In this document: positions 1 through 6,468 of the stretch, piece by piece | Numbering within the stretch: the stretch's first letter is position 1 | Layout: the number at the start of each line of letters is the position of its first letter | NCBI GenBank assembly: GCA_900544755.1 | Contig: UQWQ01000077.1 | Location: forward strand, 1-8,864 | Source: an uncultured Collinsella sp. | GTDB lineage: Bacteria; Actinomycetota; Coriobacteriia; Coriobacteriales; Coriobacteriaceae | Reading direction: 5' to 3' | Length of the DNA stretch: 8,864 bases | Position numbers and translations under genes: made by a program | Notes under the pieces: model-generated | Told to the model about the DNA's origin: nothing | The model's database searches: none | The model's input: only the letters and a program-made list of their open reading frames with translations

Positions 1-2176
1 GCTCGGAGCGCTCGCGACGCGGACGCTCACGGCGCTGGAAGTGCTCGCCGTCGCCCTCGGAGGAACCCTCGGCGCGAGCCGGGGCCTCGGGCTTATCGAG
101 ACGATCGAGCGAGATCTTACCGCGATCGTCGACCTCGATGACGACGACCTTGACCTCGTCGCCCACGTTGAGGACGTCCTCGACCTTCTCCACGCGGCCC
201 TTGGCGACGCGGGAGATGTGCAGCAGGCCGTCCTTACCGGGCAGCAGGTTGACGAAGGCGCCGAAAGGCTGGATGGAGACCACACGACCGGTGTACTCCT
301 CGCCCGGCTCGGGAACCTTGATGATGAGCTTGATGCGCTCGACGGCCTGATCGACGGACTCGCCAGTGCCGCCGACAAAGACGGTGCCGTCCTCCTGGAT
401 GTCGACCGAAGCGCCGGTCTCATCCTGGATGCCGCGGATGACCTTACCGCCAGAACCGATGACGTCGCGGATCTTGTCGGTCGGAACCTGGATGGAGACG
501 ATGCGCGGGGCGGTGCTACGCGTGGTGTGGCGCGGCTCGGGGATCACATCGAGCATCTTCTGAAGGATGAAGGCGCGACCCTCCTTGGCCTGCTGCAGGG
601 CGCGGGCCAAGATGTCAAAGGTAAGGCCGGTGGCCTTGTTGTCCATCTGCAGAGCGGTAATGCCCTCGGTGGTGCCGGTGACCTTAAAGTCCATGTCGCC
701 AAGGAAGTCCTCGAGACCCTGGATGTCGGACAGGACCACGGTCTTGCCCTCCTCCTGGATCAGGCCCATGGCGATACCGGAGACCGGGCGCTTAATGGGC
801 ACGCCGCCGTCCATAAGGGCGAGCGTGGAGCCGCAGGTCGAAGCCATCGAAGAGGAGCCGTTGGACTCCATGACCTCGGAGACGACGCGGATGGCGTAGG
901 GGAACTCGTTCTCGTCGGGGAGCACCGGAAGCAAAGCGCGCTCGGCCAGGTTGCCGTGGCCGATCTCGCGGCGCTTGGGGCTGCCCATGCGGCCGGTCTC
1001 GCCGGTGCAGAACGGCGGGAAGTTGTAGTGGTGCATGTAGCGCTTGCCCTCGGTGGGCTCGATGGTATCCAGACGCTGGCCCTCGTTGAGCATACCGAGC
1101 GACAAGACGGAAAGCACCTGGGTCTGGCCACGCTGGAACAGACCGGAGCCGTGAACGAGCGGCAGGTAGTTATCCTTCACCATGATGGGGCGAATCTCAT
1201 CGGCGGCACGGCCGTCGACGCGCTCGCCGGTCTCGACGACCATGGTACGCATAGCCTTCTTCTCGAGCTTCTTGAGCGCCACGGGAATCTCGCGCTCCCA
1301 AGCGGACTGCTCCTCCTCGGTGAACTCGGCACGGATGGACTCCTTCAGAGCCTCGACCTTACCGATACGGGAGAGCTTGTCGGCGTCGCGAAGGGCGGCG
1401 GCCATCTCGTCGTAGTGGGCGAAGATGCGCTCCTGGACCTCCTCGACGGGCTGGTCGAGCGGGTACTCCTTCTTGACGATGGCGCCATTGACCTGCTCCC
1501 ACTCGGCAACGAACTCGTCCTGGGCCTGGCAGAAGGCGGCAAGGGCTTCCTGGCCAAACTTCATGGCGGCGAGCATGTCGTCCTCGGAGATCTCCTCGGC
1601 GCCGGCCTCGACCATCGAGATGAAGTCGGCAGAGCCGCCCAGCTCCAGGTCCAGGTCGGAGTTCTCGCGCTCCTCGTAGGTGGGGTTGACGATAAACTCG
1701 CCGGTCTCCACGTTACGGCCGATGCGCACGCAGGCAAGCGGGCCCTCGAAAGGCACGCCGCCAAGCGTCATGGCCAGAGAGGCACCCATGACGTTGATGA
1801 CGTCAAAGGGGTTGACCTGGTCGGCGACGAGCGAGGTGGCGACGATGTGCACCTCGTTGCGGAAGCCGTCCGGGAAGCTCGGGCGAATCGGACGGTCGAT
1901 CATGCGCGCGGTGAGCGTGGCCTTCTCGCTGGGACGGCCCTCACGCTTGAGGTAACCACCCGGGATGCGGCCGGCGGCGTACATCTTCTCGTTGAAGTCG
2001 ACGGTCAGCGGGAAGAAGTCGTAGTTCTTGCGCTCCTTGGAGACGACCACGGTGTCGAGCATCGTGGTGTCGCCCTGCTTGACCAGGCAGGCGCCTGTGG
2101 CCTGCTTGGCAAGCTCGCCCGACTCAAAGGTGTAGGTCTTGCCGTACAGCTCAAAGGTCTTGGATACGAGTGTCAT
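1..2176 (-). CDS. pnp: Polynucleotide phosphorylase (PNPase), 3' end cut by window
   Basis: PNPase is a phosphate-dependent 3'-5' exoribonuclease and RNA-tailing enzyme. It normally works as a homotrimer in mRNA decay and RNA quality control. The first 725 residues are visible. A first RNase PH fold is followed by a helical linker and a second RNase PH fold from about residue 305. The second fold carries PKRREIGHG near residue 400, GSSSMA at 440-445 (phosphate-site serines) and acidic residues D490 and D496 in DFLGDMDF, matching the catalytic residues of E. coli PNPase. A KH domain with GSGG at 574-577 and an S1 domain at about 625-693 follow. After S1, residues 697 to at least 725 form an Arg/Glu-rich tail that runs out of the window. 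The start is ATG at 2176 with AAAGGAG (2187-2181) 4 nt upstream. It lies downstream of rpsO, behind a terminator and a structured leader, as in many bacteria. Identity is very secure. Confidence 0.97.
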   Translation of the reverse strand, partial: MTLVSKTFELYGKTYTFESGELAKQATGACLVKQGDTTMLDTVVVSKERKNYDFFPLTVDFNEKMYAAGRIPGGYLKREGRPSEKATLTARMIDRPIRPSFPDGFRNEVHIVATSLVADQVNPFDVINVMGASLAMTLGGVPFEGPLACVRIGRNVETGEFIVNPTYEERENSDLDLELGGSADFISMVEAGAEEISEDDMLAAMKFGQEALAAFCQAQDEFVAEWEQVNGAIVKKEYPLDQPVEEVQERIFAHYDEMAAALRDADKLSRIGKVEALKESIRAEFTEEEQSAWEREIPVALKKLEKKAMRTMVVETGERVDGRAADEIRPIMVKDNYLPLVHGSGLFQRGQTQVLSVLSLGMLNEGQRLDTIEPTEGKRYMHHYNFPPFCTGETGRMGSPKRREIGHGNLAERALLPVLPDENEFPYAIRVVSEVMESNGSSSMASTCGSTLALMDGGVPIKRPVSGIAMGLIQEEGKTVVLSDIQGLEDFLGDMDFKVTGTTEGITALQMDNKATGLTFDILARALQQAKEGRAFILQKMLDVIPEPRHTTRSTAPRIVSIQVPTDKIRDVIGSGGKVIRGIQDETGASVDIQEDGTVFVGGTGESVDQAVERIKLIIKVPEPGEEYTGRVVSIQPFGAFVNLLPGKDGLLHISRVAKGRVEKVEDVLNVGDEVKVVVIEVDDRGKISLDRLDKPEAPARAEGSSEGDGEHFQRRERPRRERSE

Positions 2177-2279
2177 TGTTCTCCTTTACCCCGCAGGCCC
2201 CTTGCCTGCGGGCTCCTCATGTGACGCGGGCCCCCTGCCCCCGCCACGCTTCAGAGCGTGATTGTTCACGCCCTTACAC
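2177..2279 (-). promoter_or_regulatory. Structured pnp leader with competing hairpins
   Basis: The roughly 100 nt between the rpsO terminator and the pnp start are packed with inverted repeats. Read as RNA, GCGUGA (2271-2266) pairs with UCACGC (2261-2256) across an ACAA loop. The overlapping segment CACGCU (2260-2255) pairs with AGCGUG (2250-2245) across a CUGA loop. The two six-base-pair stems share bases, so only one can form at a time. A further GC stem (2244-2240 with 2230-2226) follows, then a nine-base-pair hairpin next to the ribosome binding site. In E. coli the pnp leader hairpin is cut by RNase III and PNPase then represses its own translation. A similar role here is inferred from position only. 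I see no convincing promoter in this segment. Confidence 0.55.
2190..2212 (-). promoter_or_regulatory. Nine-base-pair hairpin upstream of pnp Shine-Dalgarno
   Basis: CCCGCAGGC and GCCUGCGGG form a perfect nine-base-pair GC-rich stem around a five-base AAGGG loop. The stem ends two bases before the AAAGGAG of pnp. No U-tract follows, so it does not look like an intrinsic terminator. Its place suggests control of ribosome access, mRNA stability or processing of the pnp message. Confidence 0.6.
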
Positions 2280-2309
2280 AAAAAGAGCGCCCCGCTGCGC
2301 AGGACGCTC
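2280..2309 (-). terminator. Intrinsic terminator between rpsO and pnp
   Basis: Read on the minus strand, GAGCGUCC (2309-2302) pairs with GGGCGCUC (2292-2285). This gives an eight-base-pair stem with one U-G pair and a nine-base loop, followed at once by UUUUU (2284-2280). It lies 17 nt after the rpsO stop codon. Because pnp has no evident promoter of its own, this is probably a leaky terminator that lowers pnp transcription relative to rpsO, as described for the E. coli rpsO-pnp pair. Confidence 0.8.
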
Positions 2310-2326
2310 CTTGCATGTACAAATCC

Positions 2327-2605
2327 TTACTGGATGTTGTCGCGGATGCCCAGAGCCTTGATGAGCTCACGATACTCGACGATGTCGTTCTTCTTGATGT
2401 AGGAGAGAAGACGACGACGGCGGCCGACGAGCATGAGCAGACCACGACGGGTGTGGAAGTCCTTCTGGTGGGACTTCATGTGCTCGGTCAGCTCCTTGAT
2501 GCGTTCGGTCAGGATGGCGACCTGAACCTTGGGGTTGCCGGTGTCGACCGGGGTGTTACCGAACTGGGCAGTCAGCTCCGCCTTGCGCTCTTTGGAAACA
2601 GTCAT
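2327..2605 (-). CDS. rpsO: 30S ribosomal protein S15
   Basis: S15 is a primary 16S rRNA-binding protein of the 30S platform and also makes an intersubunit bridge. The product is 92 aa, close to the usual 89. It shows the family signature DTGNPKVQVAILTERI (21-36), then LTEHMKSHQKDFHTRRGLL (39-57) with the rRNA-contacting H42, H46 and D49, followed by GRRRRLLSYI. Position 52 is Thr where Ser is common, and DTGNPK replaces the more usual DTGSxE; both look like mild lineage variation. The start is ATG at 2605, preceded by GAGGUG (2616-2611) with 5 nt between. An in-frame ATG at 2701 would add 32 residues foreign to the family and was not used. A terminator and pnp follow, and an untranslated leader precedes. 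Confidence 0.97.
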   Translation of the reverse strand: MTVSKERKAELTAQFGNTPVDTGNPKVQVAILTERIKELTEHMKSHQKDFHTRRGLLMLVGRRRRLLSYIKKNDIVEYRELIKALGIRDNIQ

Positions 2606-2710
2606 TGTTTCACCTCTCGTTTCTTGTCGCCCGCGGGCGACGCTATTCGCCTCGGACTGGGAAGCCGCCGGTGGAGCGAGCATCCAAGGTCGAGGTACCA
2701 ACAGGTCGGT
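2606..2710 (-). promoter_or_regulatory. rpsO 5' leader, candidate S15 autoregulatory RNA
   Basis: The roughly 100 nt ahead of rpsO contain several inverted repeats. A perfect 16-base palindrome (2641-2626) can fold into a six-base-pair stem GUCGCC/GGCGAC with a CGCG loop, nine bases before the Shine-Dalgarno. A longer-range helix joins CCUCG (2695-2691) with CGAGG (2654-2650). The first strand of that helix can instead pair with the ribosome binding site: UACCUC (2697-2692) complements GAGGUG (2616-2611), with one G-U pair. S15 represses its own translation through structurally different leaders in several phyla, Actinobacteria included. That this leader binds S15 is an inference from position and pairing potential. 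Confidence 0.5.
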
Positions 2711-2719
2711 ATGTTACCA
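2711..2719 (-). promoter_or_regulatory. Possible extended -10 promoter for rpsO
   Basis: On the minus strand the sequence TGGTAACAT lies 25 nt after the recO stop codon. It fits an extended -10 element (TGn followed by TAACAT, close to TATAAT). I see no good -35 hexamer at 16-18 nt spacing, as expected if the extended -10 carries the promoter. Transcription from here would begin near 2704 and give a leader of about 100 nt before rpsO. A small dyad (GGTA/TACC) overlaps the element. The call rests on this one motif. Confidence 0.4.
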
Positions 2720-2743
2720 CAAGCAGCCCGCGCCTGCACATCA

Positions 2744-3493
2744 TCACCGACCCAACATGAATTCCATCGCACGGAGACGTTGATCGGTGTGCGTCGCAGC
2801 CCACACGTGCGAAAGCCCCAGCAAAAAGGCAGCGGTATGGGGGTCGACCCTCTCGGCCATAAGCGCATCGAAGGTCATGGACATGAGGGCGCGCAGCCAT
2901 GCGACCTCACCGGTCGACACCAGCTCGGCACCGGGCACGCTCGACGCGCACGACCCGCACATGAGGCCGCCCGCCTGGGGCGAAAAATACGACAGCATCG
3001 GGTCTCCACACAGCACGCATGCCGAAAAATCGGGTCGGTAGCCAACGTGCGACAGCAATTTAAAGACAAAGGCCGCCACGAGCAGGTCCATATGTGCCGC
3101 GTCGAGCCCGCTGCCGACAAGTGTGAGCGCCCGCTGCGTGATGGCAAAGGTAAACGGGTCCTCGGCGTCCTCGAACGAGCACACGCGCGCGACCTCGGCG
3201 ATCGCGCTTGCGGCGCATGTCATCTCGTAATCGGGAGCAGCGCCGAGCGGCGCCTCCATAAGCTCGGCCTGGGAAACCACGTCGAGCGACCGTCCATGCG
3301 CAAGCAGCAGATCAACGGTACAGAACATCTCGCAGCGCGCAGCCAGGCGTCCGCCGGGTTTGCGGGCGCCTTTTGCCACGGCACGAACCTGCCGACCCCG
3401 CTCGTCAAGCATCGTCAGGATCAGGTCCGTCTCTTTGAGCTTCGTCTTATCGAGCACGAGCACTTTCGTGCGATATGTACGAGAACCTGCCAT
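2744..3493 (-). CDS. recO: DNA repair protein RecO
   Basis: RecO works with RecR (and RecF) to load RecA on SSB-coated single-stranded DNA and can anneal complementary strands. The protein is 249 aa, normal for the family. The N-terminal OB-fold region begins with YRTKVLVLDKTKLKETDLIL (7-26) and includes KGARKPGGRL (41-50). A helical domain follows, with a four-cysteine zinc site at C159, C162, C179 and C182 (CVLC...CGSC). The start is ATG at 3493, 15 nt after the era stop. The only Shine-Dalgarno-like sequence, AGGGA at 3510-3506, sits 12 nt away and overlaps the era stop, so translation may depend on coupling to era. The gene ends in tandem TGA TGA. No convincing terminator follows. The era-recO order is conserved in Firmicutes and Actinobacteria. 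Confidence 0.95.
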   Translation of the reverse strand: MAGSRTYRTKVLVLDKTKLKETDLILTMLDERGRQVRAVAKGARKPGGRLAARCEMFCTVDLLLAHGRSLDVVSQAELMEAPLGAAPDYEMTCAASAIAEVARVCSFEDAEDPFTFAITQRALTLVGSGLDAAHMDLLVAAFVFKLLSHVGYRPDFSACVLCGDPMLSYFSPQAGGLMCGSCASSVPGAELVSTGEVAWLRALMSMTFDALMAERVDPHTAAFLLGLSHVWAATHTDQRLRAMEFMLGR

Positions 3494-3508
3494 TCGCGCC
3501 GCGTGTCC

Positions 3509-4576
3509 CTAATCCTCGGCGTTATAGCCAAAGCGGCGAATCTGGGCCTCGTCGTCACGCCAGCCGGCCTTGACCTTCACGTCCAGCTCCAAAAAGACCT
3601 GGGTGCCAAAGATGCGCTCAAGGTCGCGACGGGCGTCGATGCCGATATGTTTGATCATCTCGCCGCCCTTGCCGATGATGATGCCCTTTTGGCCCTCGCG
3701 CTCGACGTAAATGGTGGCGTGCACGCGCAGCACCTTCTTGGTCTGCTCAAGCGCATCGCAAATCACGCCCACGGAGTGCGGGATCTCATCGCGGGTGCGG
3801 CGCAAAACCTTCTCGCGCACAAACTCGGCAACGAGCGTCTCATCGGAAGCGTCGGTACCCATGTCCTCGGGGAACCAACGCGGACCCTCGGGCAAAAAGT
3901 GCGCAACGGTCTCGATGAAGGCATCGACGTTAAAGTTCTTGACCGACGACGTCACGATCTCGTCGTCATATTCCATGAGCTCGTGGGCAGCCTTAAGCTG
4001 CTCCATGACCTGTGCGGGGTCGGCTTCATCGGCCTTGGTGAGCACCAGGACCTTCTTGCAGCGAGCATTCTTGACGCGTTCGGCAACCCAGGCGTCTCCC
4101 CTGCCGATAGGCTTAGTGGCATCGATCAAAAACGCGACGACGTCAACATCGTTCAGCTCGAACAGCGCGCTCTTGTTGAGCTCGGACCCCAGGCCATCCT
4201 TGGGCTTGTGGATACCCGGGGTATCGACAAAGACCAGCTGGTAGCCGGGGCGGTTGACGACGGCGCGCATGCGGCGGCGGGTCGTTTGGGCCACCGGCGA
4301 GGTGATGGCAACCTTTTTGCCATAGCAGGCGTTGAGCAGCGTGGACTTGCCGGCGTTGGGACGACCGACCAGGGCGACGAAGCCGCTGCGGAACCCGGGC
4401 TCAACGTCGCCAAAGCCCATGGGGGCATCATCCTCGTCACACAGGGCGTCGAGTTCTTCGTCGCTCATGCCCTCAAACGGGTCGAACTCCTCGACTTCCT
4501 CATAGGCCTCGGTCGCCTTAGCATACGGGGACTCGTCGTCCAAAATCTCATCGGTAGGCTGCATATTGTCGGACAT
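3509..4576 (-). CDS. era: GTPase Era with acidic N-terminal extension
   Basis: Era binds GTP and the 3' end of 16S rRNA and promotes 30S subunit maturation. The motifs are clear: G1 GRPNAGKS (71-78), G2 region QTTRRR (97-102), G3 DTPG (118-121), G4 TKAD (180-183), G5 region SSVK (210-213), and a C-terminal KH domain with GKGG at 302-305. The length is 355 aa against about 300 for typical Era. The surplus is residues 1-61 before the GTPase core: 23 of the first 60 residues are Asp or Glu, with a single Lys. ATG at 4576 has AAAGGGA upstream and fits 12 nt after the dgkA stop; the next ATG (codon 5) has no such site, and starting there would keep the extension anyway. G4 has Thr where most families have Asn. 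It lies between dgkA and recO, a well-known order. Identity is secure; the role of the extension is unknown. Confidence 0.96.
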   Translation of the reverse strand: MSDNMQPTDEILDDESPYAKATEAYEEVEEFDPFEGMSDEELDALCDEDDAPMGFGDVEPGFRSGFVALVGRPNAGKSTLLNACYGKKVAITSPVAQTTRRRMRAVVNRPGYQLVFVDTPGIHKPKDGLGSELNKSALFELNDVDVVAFLIDATKPIGRGDAWVAERVKNARCKKVLVLTKADEADPAQVMEQLKAAHELMEYDDEIVTSSVKNFNVDAFIETVAHFLPEGPRWFPEDMGTDASDETLVAEFVREKVLRRTRDEIPHSVGVICDALEQTKKVLRVHATIYVEREGQKGIIIGKGGEMIKHIGIDARRDLERIFGTQVFLELDVKVKAGWRDDEAQIRRFGYNAED

Positions 4577-4588
4577 GGGAATCCCTTT

Positions 4589-4966
4589 CTAAATAAAGCC
4601 GAGCGCGTGGGCAAATACCAGCAAGCCCACAATCGCGGCGGTGATTGAAAGTACGTATACCGAGGCGGCGGCGATGTCCTTGGCGCGTTTTGCCAGCGGA
4701 TGGAGCTCCTGGGTCGCCAGATCGACAATCGCCTCCATGGCGGTGTTGCACAGCTCGCCGTGAATCACCAGGCCGCAGCAGATGATAATCGTAGCCCACT
4801 CGGCAATGTCGAGCCCCACGATGCAGCCGGCAATGACAGTGCACACGCCCGCCACGAGCATGACCTTAATGTTGCGCTCGGTCTTGACGGCGGTGACGAA
4901 GCCCTCCATGGCGTAGGAGAACGACTTTAAAAAGGACGGATGGTCCTTGTTCGACCCGGGAATCAT
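4589..4966 (-). CDS. dgkA: Diacylglycerol kinase family protein (probable undecaprenol kinase)
   Basis: This is a small integral membrane kinase of the DgkA family. Gram-positive members mostly phosphorylate undecaprenol, feeding the lipid carrier pool for cell-wall synthesis, whereas the E. coli enzyme uses diacylglycerol; the substrate here cannot be decided from sequence. The 125-aa protein shows SFSYAMEGF near the N terminus, ERN at 30-32, the catalytic block ELCNTAMEAIVD (71-82) and AKDIAAASV (95-103). Three hydrophobic segments at about 33-52, 55-69 and 99-121 fit the three-helix fold. The start is ATG at 4966 with AGGAG upstream that overlaps the ybeY stop codon; the gap is 9 nt. The position between ybeY and era matches Bacillus-type clusters, without the cdd gene often found there. 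Confidence 0.93.
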   Translation of the reverse strand: MIPGSNKDHPSFLKSFSYAMEGFVTAVKTERNIKVMLVAGVCTVIAGCIVGLDIAEWATIIICCGLVIHGELCNTAMEAIVDLATQELHPLAKRAKDIAAASVYVLSITAAIVGLLVFAHALGFI

Positions 4967-4975
4967 AAACGGCTC

Positions 4976-5485
4976 CTAGTCGTGGACATGATTGGTGATG
5001 GGGCCGACGTGAACGAGTTTGGGGTCCTCGCCGCGCTCGAGCGCCAGATCGCGCAGGATAGCGTCCTCGCGGGCCTCCATGACCTCGGCCTCGTCGTCCT
5101 CGATATGGTCATACCCCAGCAGGTGCAGCATGCCATGCACGAGCATCAGGCGGCACTCGTCGGCAGGGCTATTGCCAAAGCCGGGGGCCTGACGGGCAAT
5201 GACCTGCGGGGCCAAGATGATATCGCCGAGCTCGAGCGTCTCGTCGGCGGGAATATCCTCGTCAAAGGCCGAGTCGCATTCAAACGAGAGGACATCGGTG
5301 GTGCGGTCGATGCCACGCCACTCGTGGTTGAGCTCGTGCATCTCGTCCTCATCGACATACGAAAGGGAAATCTCGACTTCACGCTCAACGCCCTCGGCGG
5401 CAAGCACAACTGAGCAGATGTGCTCCACCTCCTGGGCATCGAGCAGCGTATCGAGCTCGGCATCGTTGCTGATCAATACACTCAA
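4976..5485 (-). CDS. ybeY: Endoribonuclease YbeY (rRNA maturation factor)
   Basis: YbeY is a zinc-dependent single-strand endoribonuclease needed for 16S rRNA 3' end maturation and ribosome quality control, and it is linked functionally to Era. The 169-aa protein carries the metal site HGMLHLLGYDH (117-127) with H117, H121 and H127 in the family spacing. It also has TDVLSF (63-68) and LGDI (86-89). A negatively charged stretch IEDDEAEVMEAREDAIL follows the metal site, as is usual. The start is TTG at 5485, chosen because AAAGGAG lies 5 nt upstream and no ATG is available near the expected N terminus. This TTG overlaps the phoH TGA stop (TTGA). The C-terminal tail rich in His and Val (LVHVGPITNHVHD) is a modest extension beyond the catalytic core. 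Confidence 0.95.
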   Translation of the reverse strand: MSVLISNDAELDTLLDAQEVEHICSVVLAAEGVEREVEISLSYVDEDEMHELNHEWRGIDRTTDVLSFECDSAFDEDIPADETLELGDIILAPQVIARQAPGFGNSPADECRLMLVHGMLHLLGYDHIEDDEAEVMEAREDAILRDLALERGEDPKLVHVGPITNHVHD

Positions 5486-6468
5486 CGGGACTCCTTTCGA
5501 TCGTGTGCGCGCTGCTCGCGCGCATCGTCGTATGCATCATAGGCCTCAACAATACGGCCCACCAGGGCATGGCGCACCACATCGGCGCGCTCCAGGTGAG
5601 AAAACGCCACATCGTCGACGCGACCCAGAATCCTTTCGGCATCGGCAAGACCGCCGCGACGACCCACCAGGTCACGCTGGCTCAGGTCGCCGGTAATCAC
5701 AAACTTGGAATTAAAACCTAGACGCGTCAGGAACATCTTCATCTGCTCGGGCGTCGTGTTTTGCGCCTCATCGAGCACCACAAAGGCATCACTCAGCGTT
5801 CGACCGCGCATGTAGGCGAGCGGCGCGATCTCGATCACACCACGCTCCATAAGCTCATCGGTGCGTTCGCGATCCATCATGTCAAAGAGGGCATCATAGA
5901 GCGGGCGCATATACGGGTCGATCTTTTCCTCGAGGGTGCCGGGCAAAAAGCCCAGGTTCTCCCCCGCCTCGACAACCGGGCGCGTCAGGATCAGGCGGCC
6001 CACCTCATGGCGCTTGAGCGCGGCGACGGCGAGCGCCATGGCCAGATAGGTTTTACCGGTACCGGCGGGACCGAGGCCAAACGTGATGGTAGAAGAGCGG
6101 ATGGCATCCACATAGCGCTTTTGACCGAGCGTCTTGGGGCGGATAACGCGACCGCGGTACGATAGCAGCACGTCATCGCGCAACGACGAGGCATCATGCT
6201 CGCCGTCGCGCAGAACGGCAAGACAGCGCGAGACATCATCGGCAGAAAGCGTGCGCCCGGCAGCAGCCTCACGAAAGGCATGTTCGAAAAAACGCGCGAC
6301 GAGCTCGACTTCGTCCGGATCGCCGCTCACGGCAACGCTGTCACCGCGGGCAACCACATGGGCGCGCACCAAATTCTCGAGCGCACGAAGGACGCCGTCG
6401 CCGGCGCCCAAAACGCGCGAGGGGTCGATACCCTCAGGAACGGTAAGTCTAATCTTCGAGGCTTCCAT
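5482..6468 (-). CDS. phoH: PhoH-family ATPase
   Basis: PhoH-like proteins are cytoplasmic P-loop ATPases related to superfamily 1 helicase cores. They are predicted to act in RNA metabolism, consistent with the link to ybeY, but the precise activity is not settled. The product is 328 aa from ATG 6468. A poorly conserved N-terminal domain (1-105) leads into VIRPKTLGQKRYVDAI (108-123), Walker A GPAGTGKT (133-140), TRPVVEAGENLGFLPGTLEEK (162-182), Walker B VVLDEAQN (230-237) and the TGDLSQ motif (259-264). An in-frame ATG at 6573 would add 35 residues, but it lies inside mtaB, lacks a ribosome binding site and does not resemble the family N terminus. The chosen start overlaps the mtaB 3' end by 20 nt. 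The stop overlaps the ybeY start, so both junctions suggest coupled translation. Confidence 0.95.
   Translation of the reverse strand: MEASKIRLTVPEGIDPSRVLGAGDGVLRALENLVRAHVVARGDSVAVSGDPDEVELVARFFEHAFREAAAGRTLSADDVSRCLAVLRDGEHDASSLRDDVLLSYRGRVIRPKTLGQKRYVDAIRSSTITFGLGPAGTGKTYLAMALAVAALKRHEVGRLILTRPVVEAGENLGFLPGTLEEKIDPYMRPLYDALFDMMDRERTDELMERGVIEIAPLAYMRGRTLSDAFVVLDEAQNTTPEQMKMFLTRLGFNSKFVITGDLSQRDLVGRRGGLADAERILGRVDDVAFSHLERADVVRHALVGRIVEAYDAYDDAREQRAHDRKESR
5491..5497 (-). promoter_or_regulatory. Ribosome binding site fixing the ybeY TTG start
   Basis: AAAGGAG on the minus strand lies 5 nt before the TTG at 5485, inside the last codons of phoH. It is the main evidence that YbeY starts at this rare TTG rather than at the second TTG three codons later. 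Confidence 0.75.

Noticed and set aside
2190..2212. Hairpin before pnp as an intrinsic terminator
   Set aside because: The stem is strong, but it is followed by GUAAAGGAG rather than a run of U, and terminating there would silence pnp.
41..2224. 727-codon open frame on the plus strand
   Set aside because: It is exactly antisense to pnp. Its Leu/Asp/Gly/Val/His-heavy, low-complexity composition is what reverse-reading GC-biased codons produces, and it has no domain motif.
2606..2701. Upstream in-frame ATG extending S15 by 32 residues
   Set aside because: The added residues do not match S15. The ATG at 2605 has a good ribosome binding site and gives the normal length.
2720..2743. Terminator for recO
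   Set aside because: Only a four-base-pair GCAG/CTGC stem without a U-tract is present just after the stop codon, so recO may read through into rpsO.
2258..4648. 796-codon open frame on the plus strand
   Set aside because: It runs antisense through rpsO, recO and era and across both intergenic gaps. All three sense genes have clear family motifs, so this is a shadow frame.
4940..5413. 157-codon open frame on the plus strand opposite ybeY
   Set aside because: It is the antisense shadow of ybeY, which carries the full metal-site motif on the other strand.
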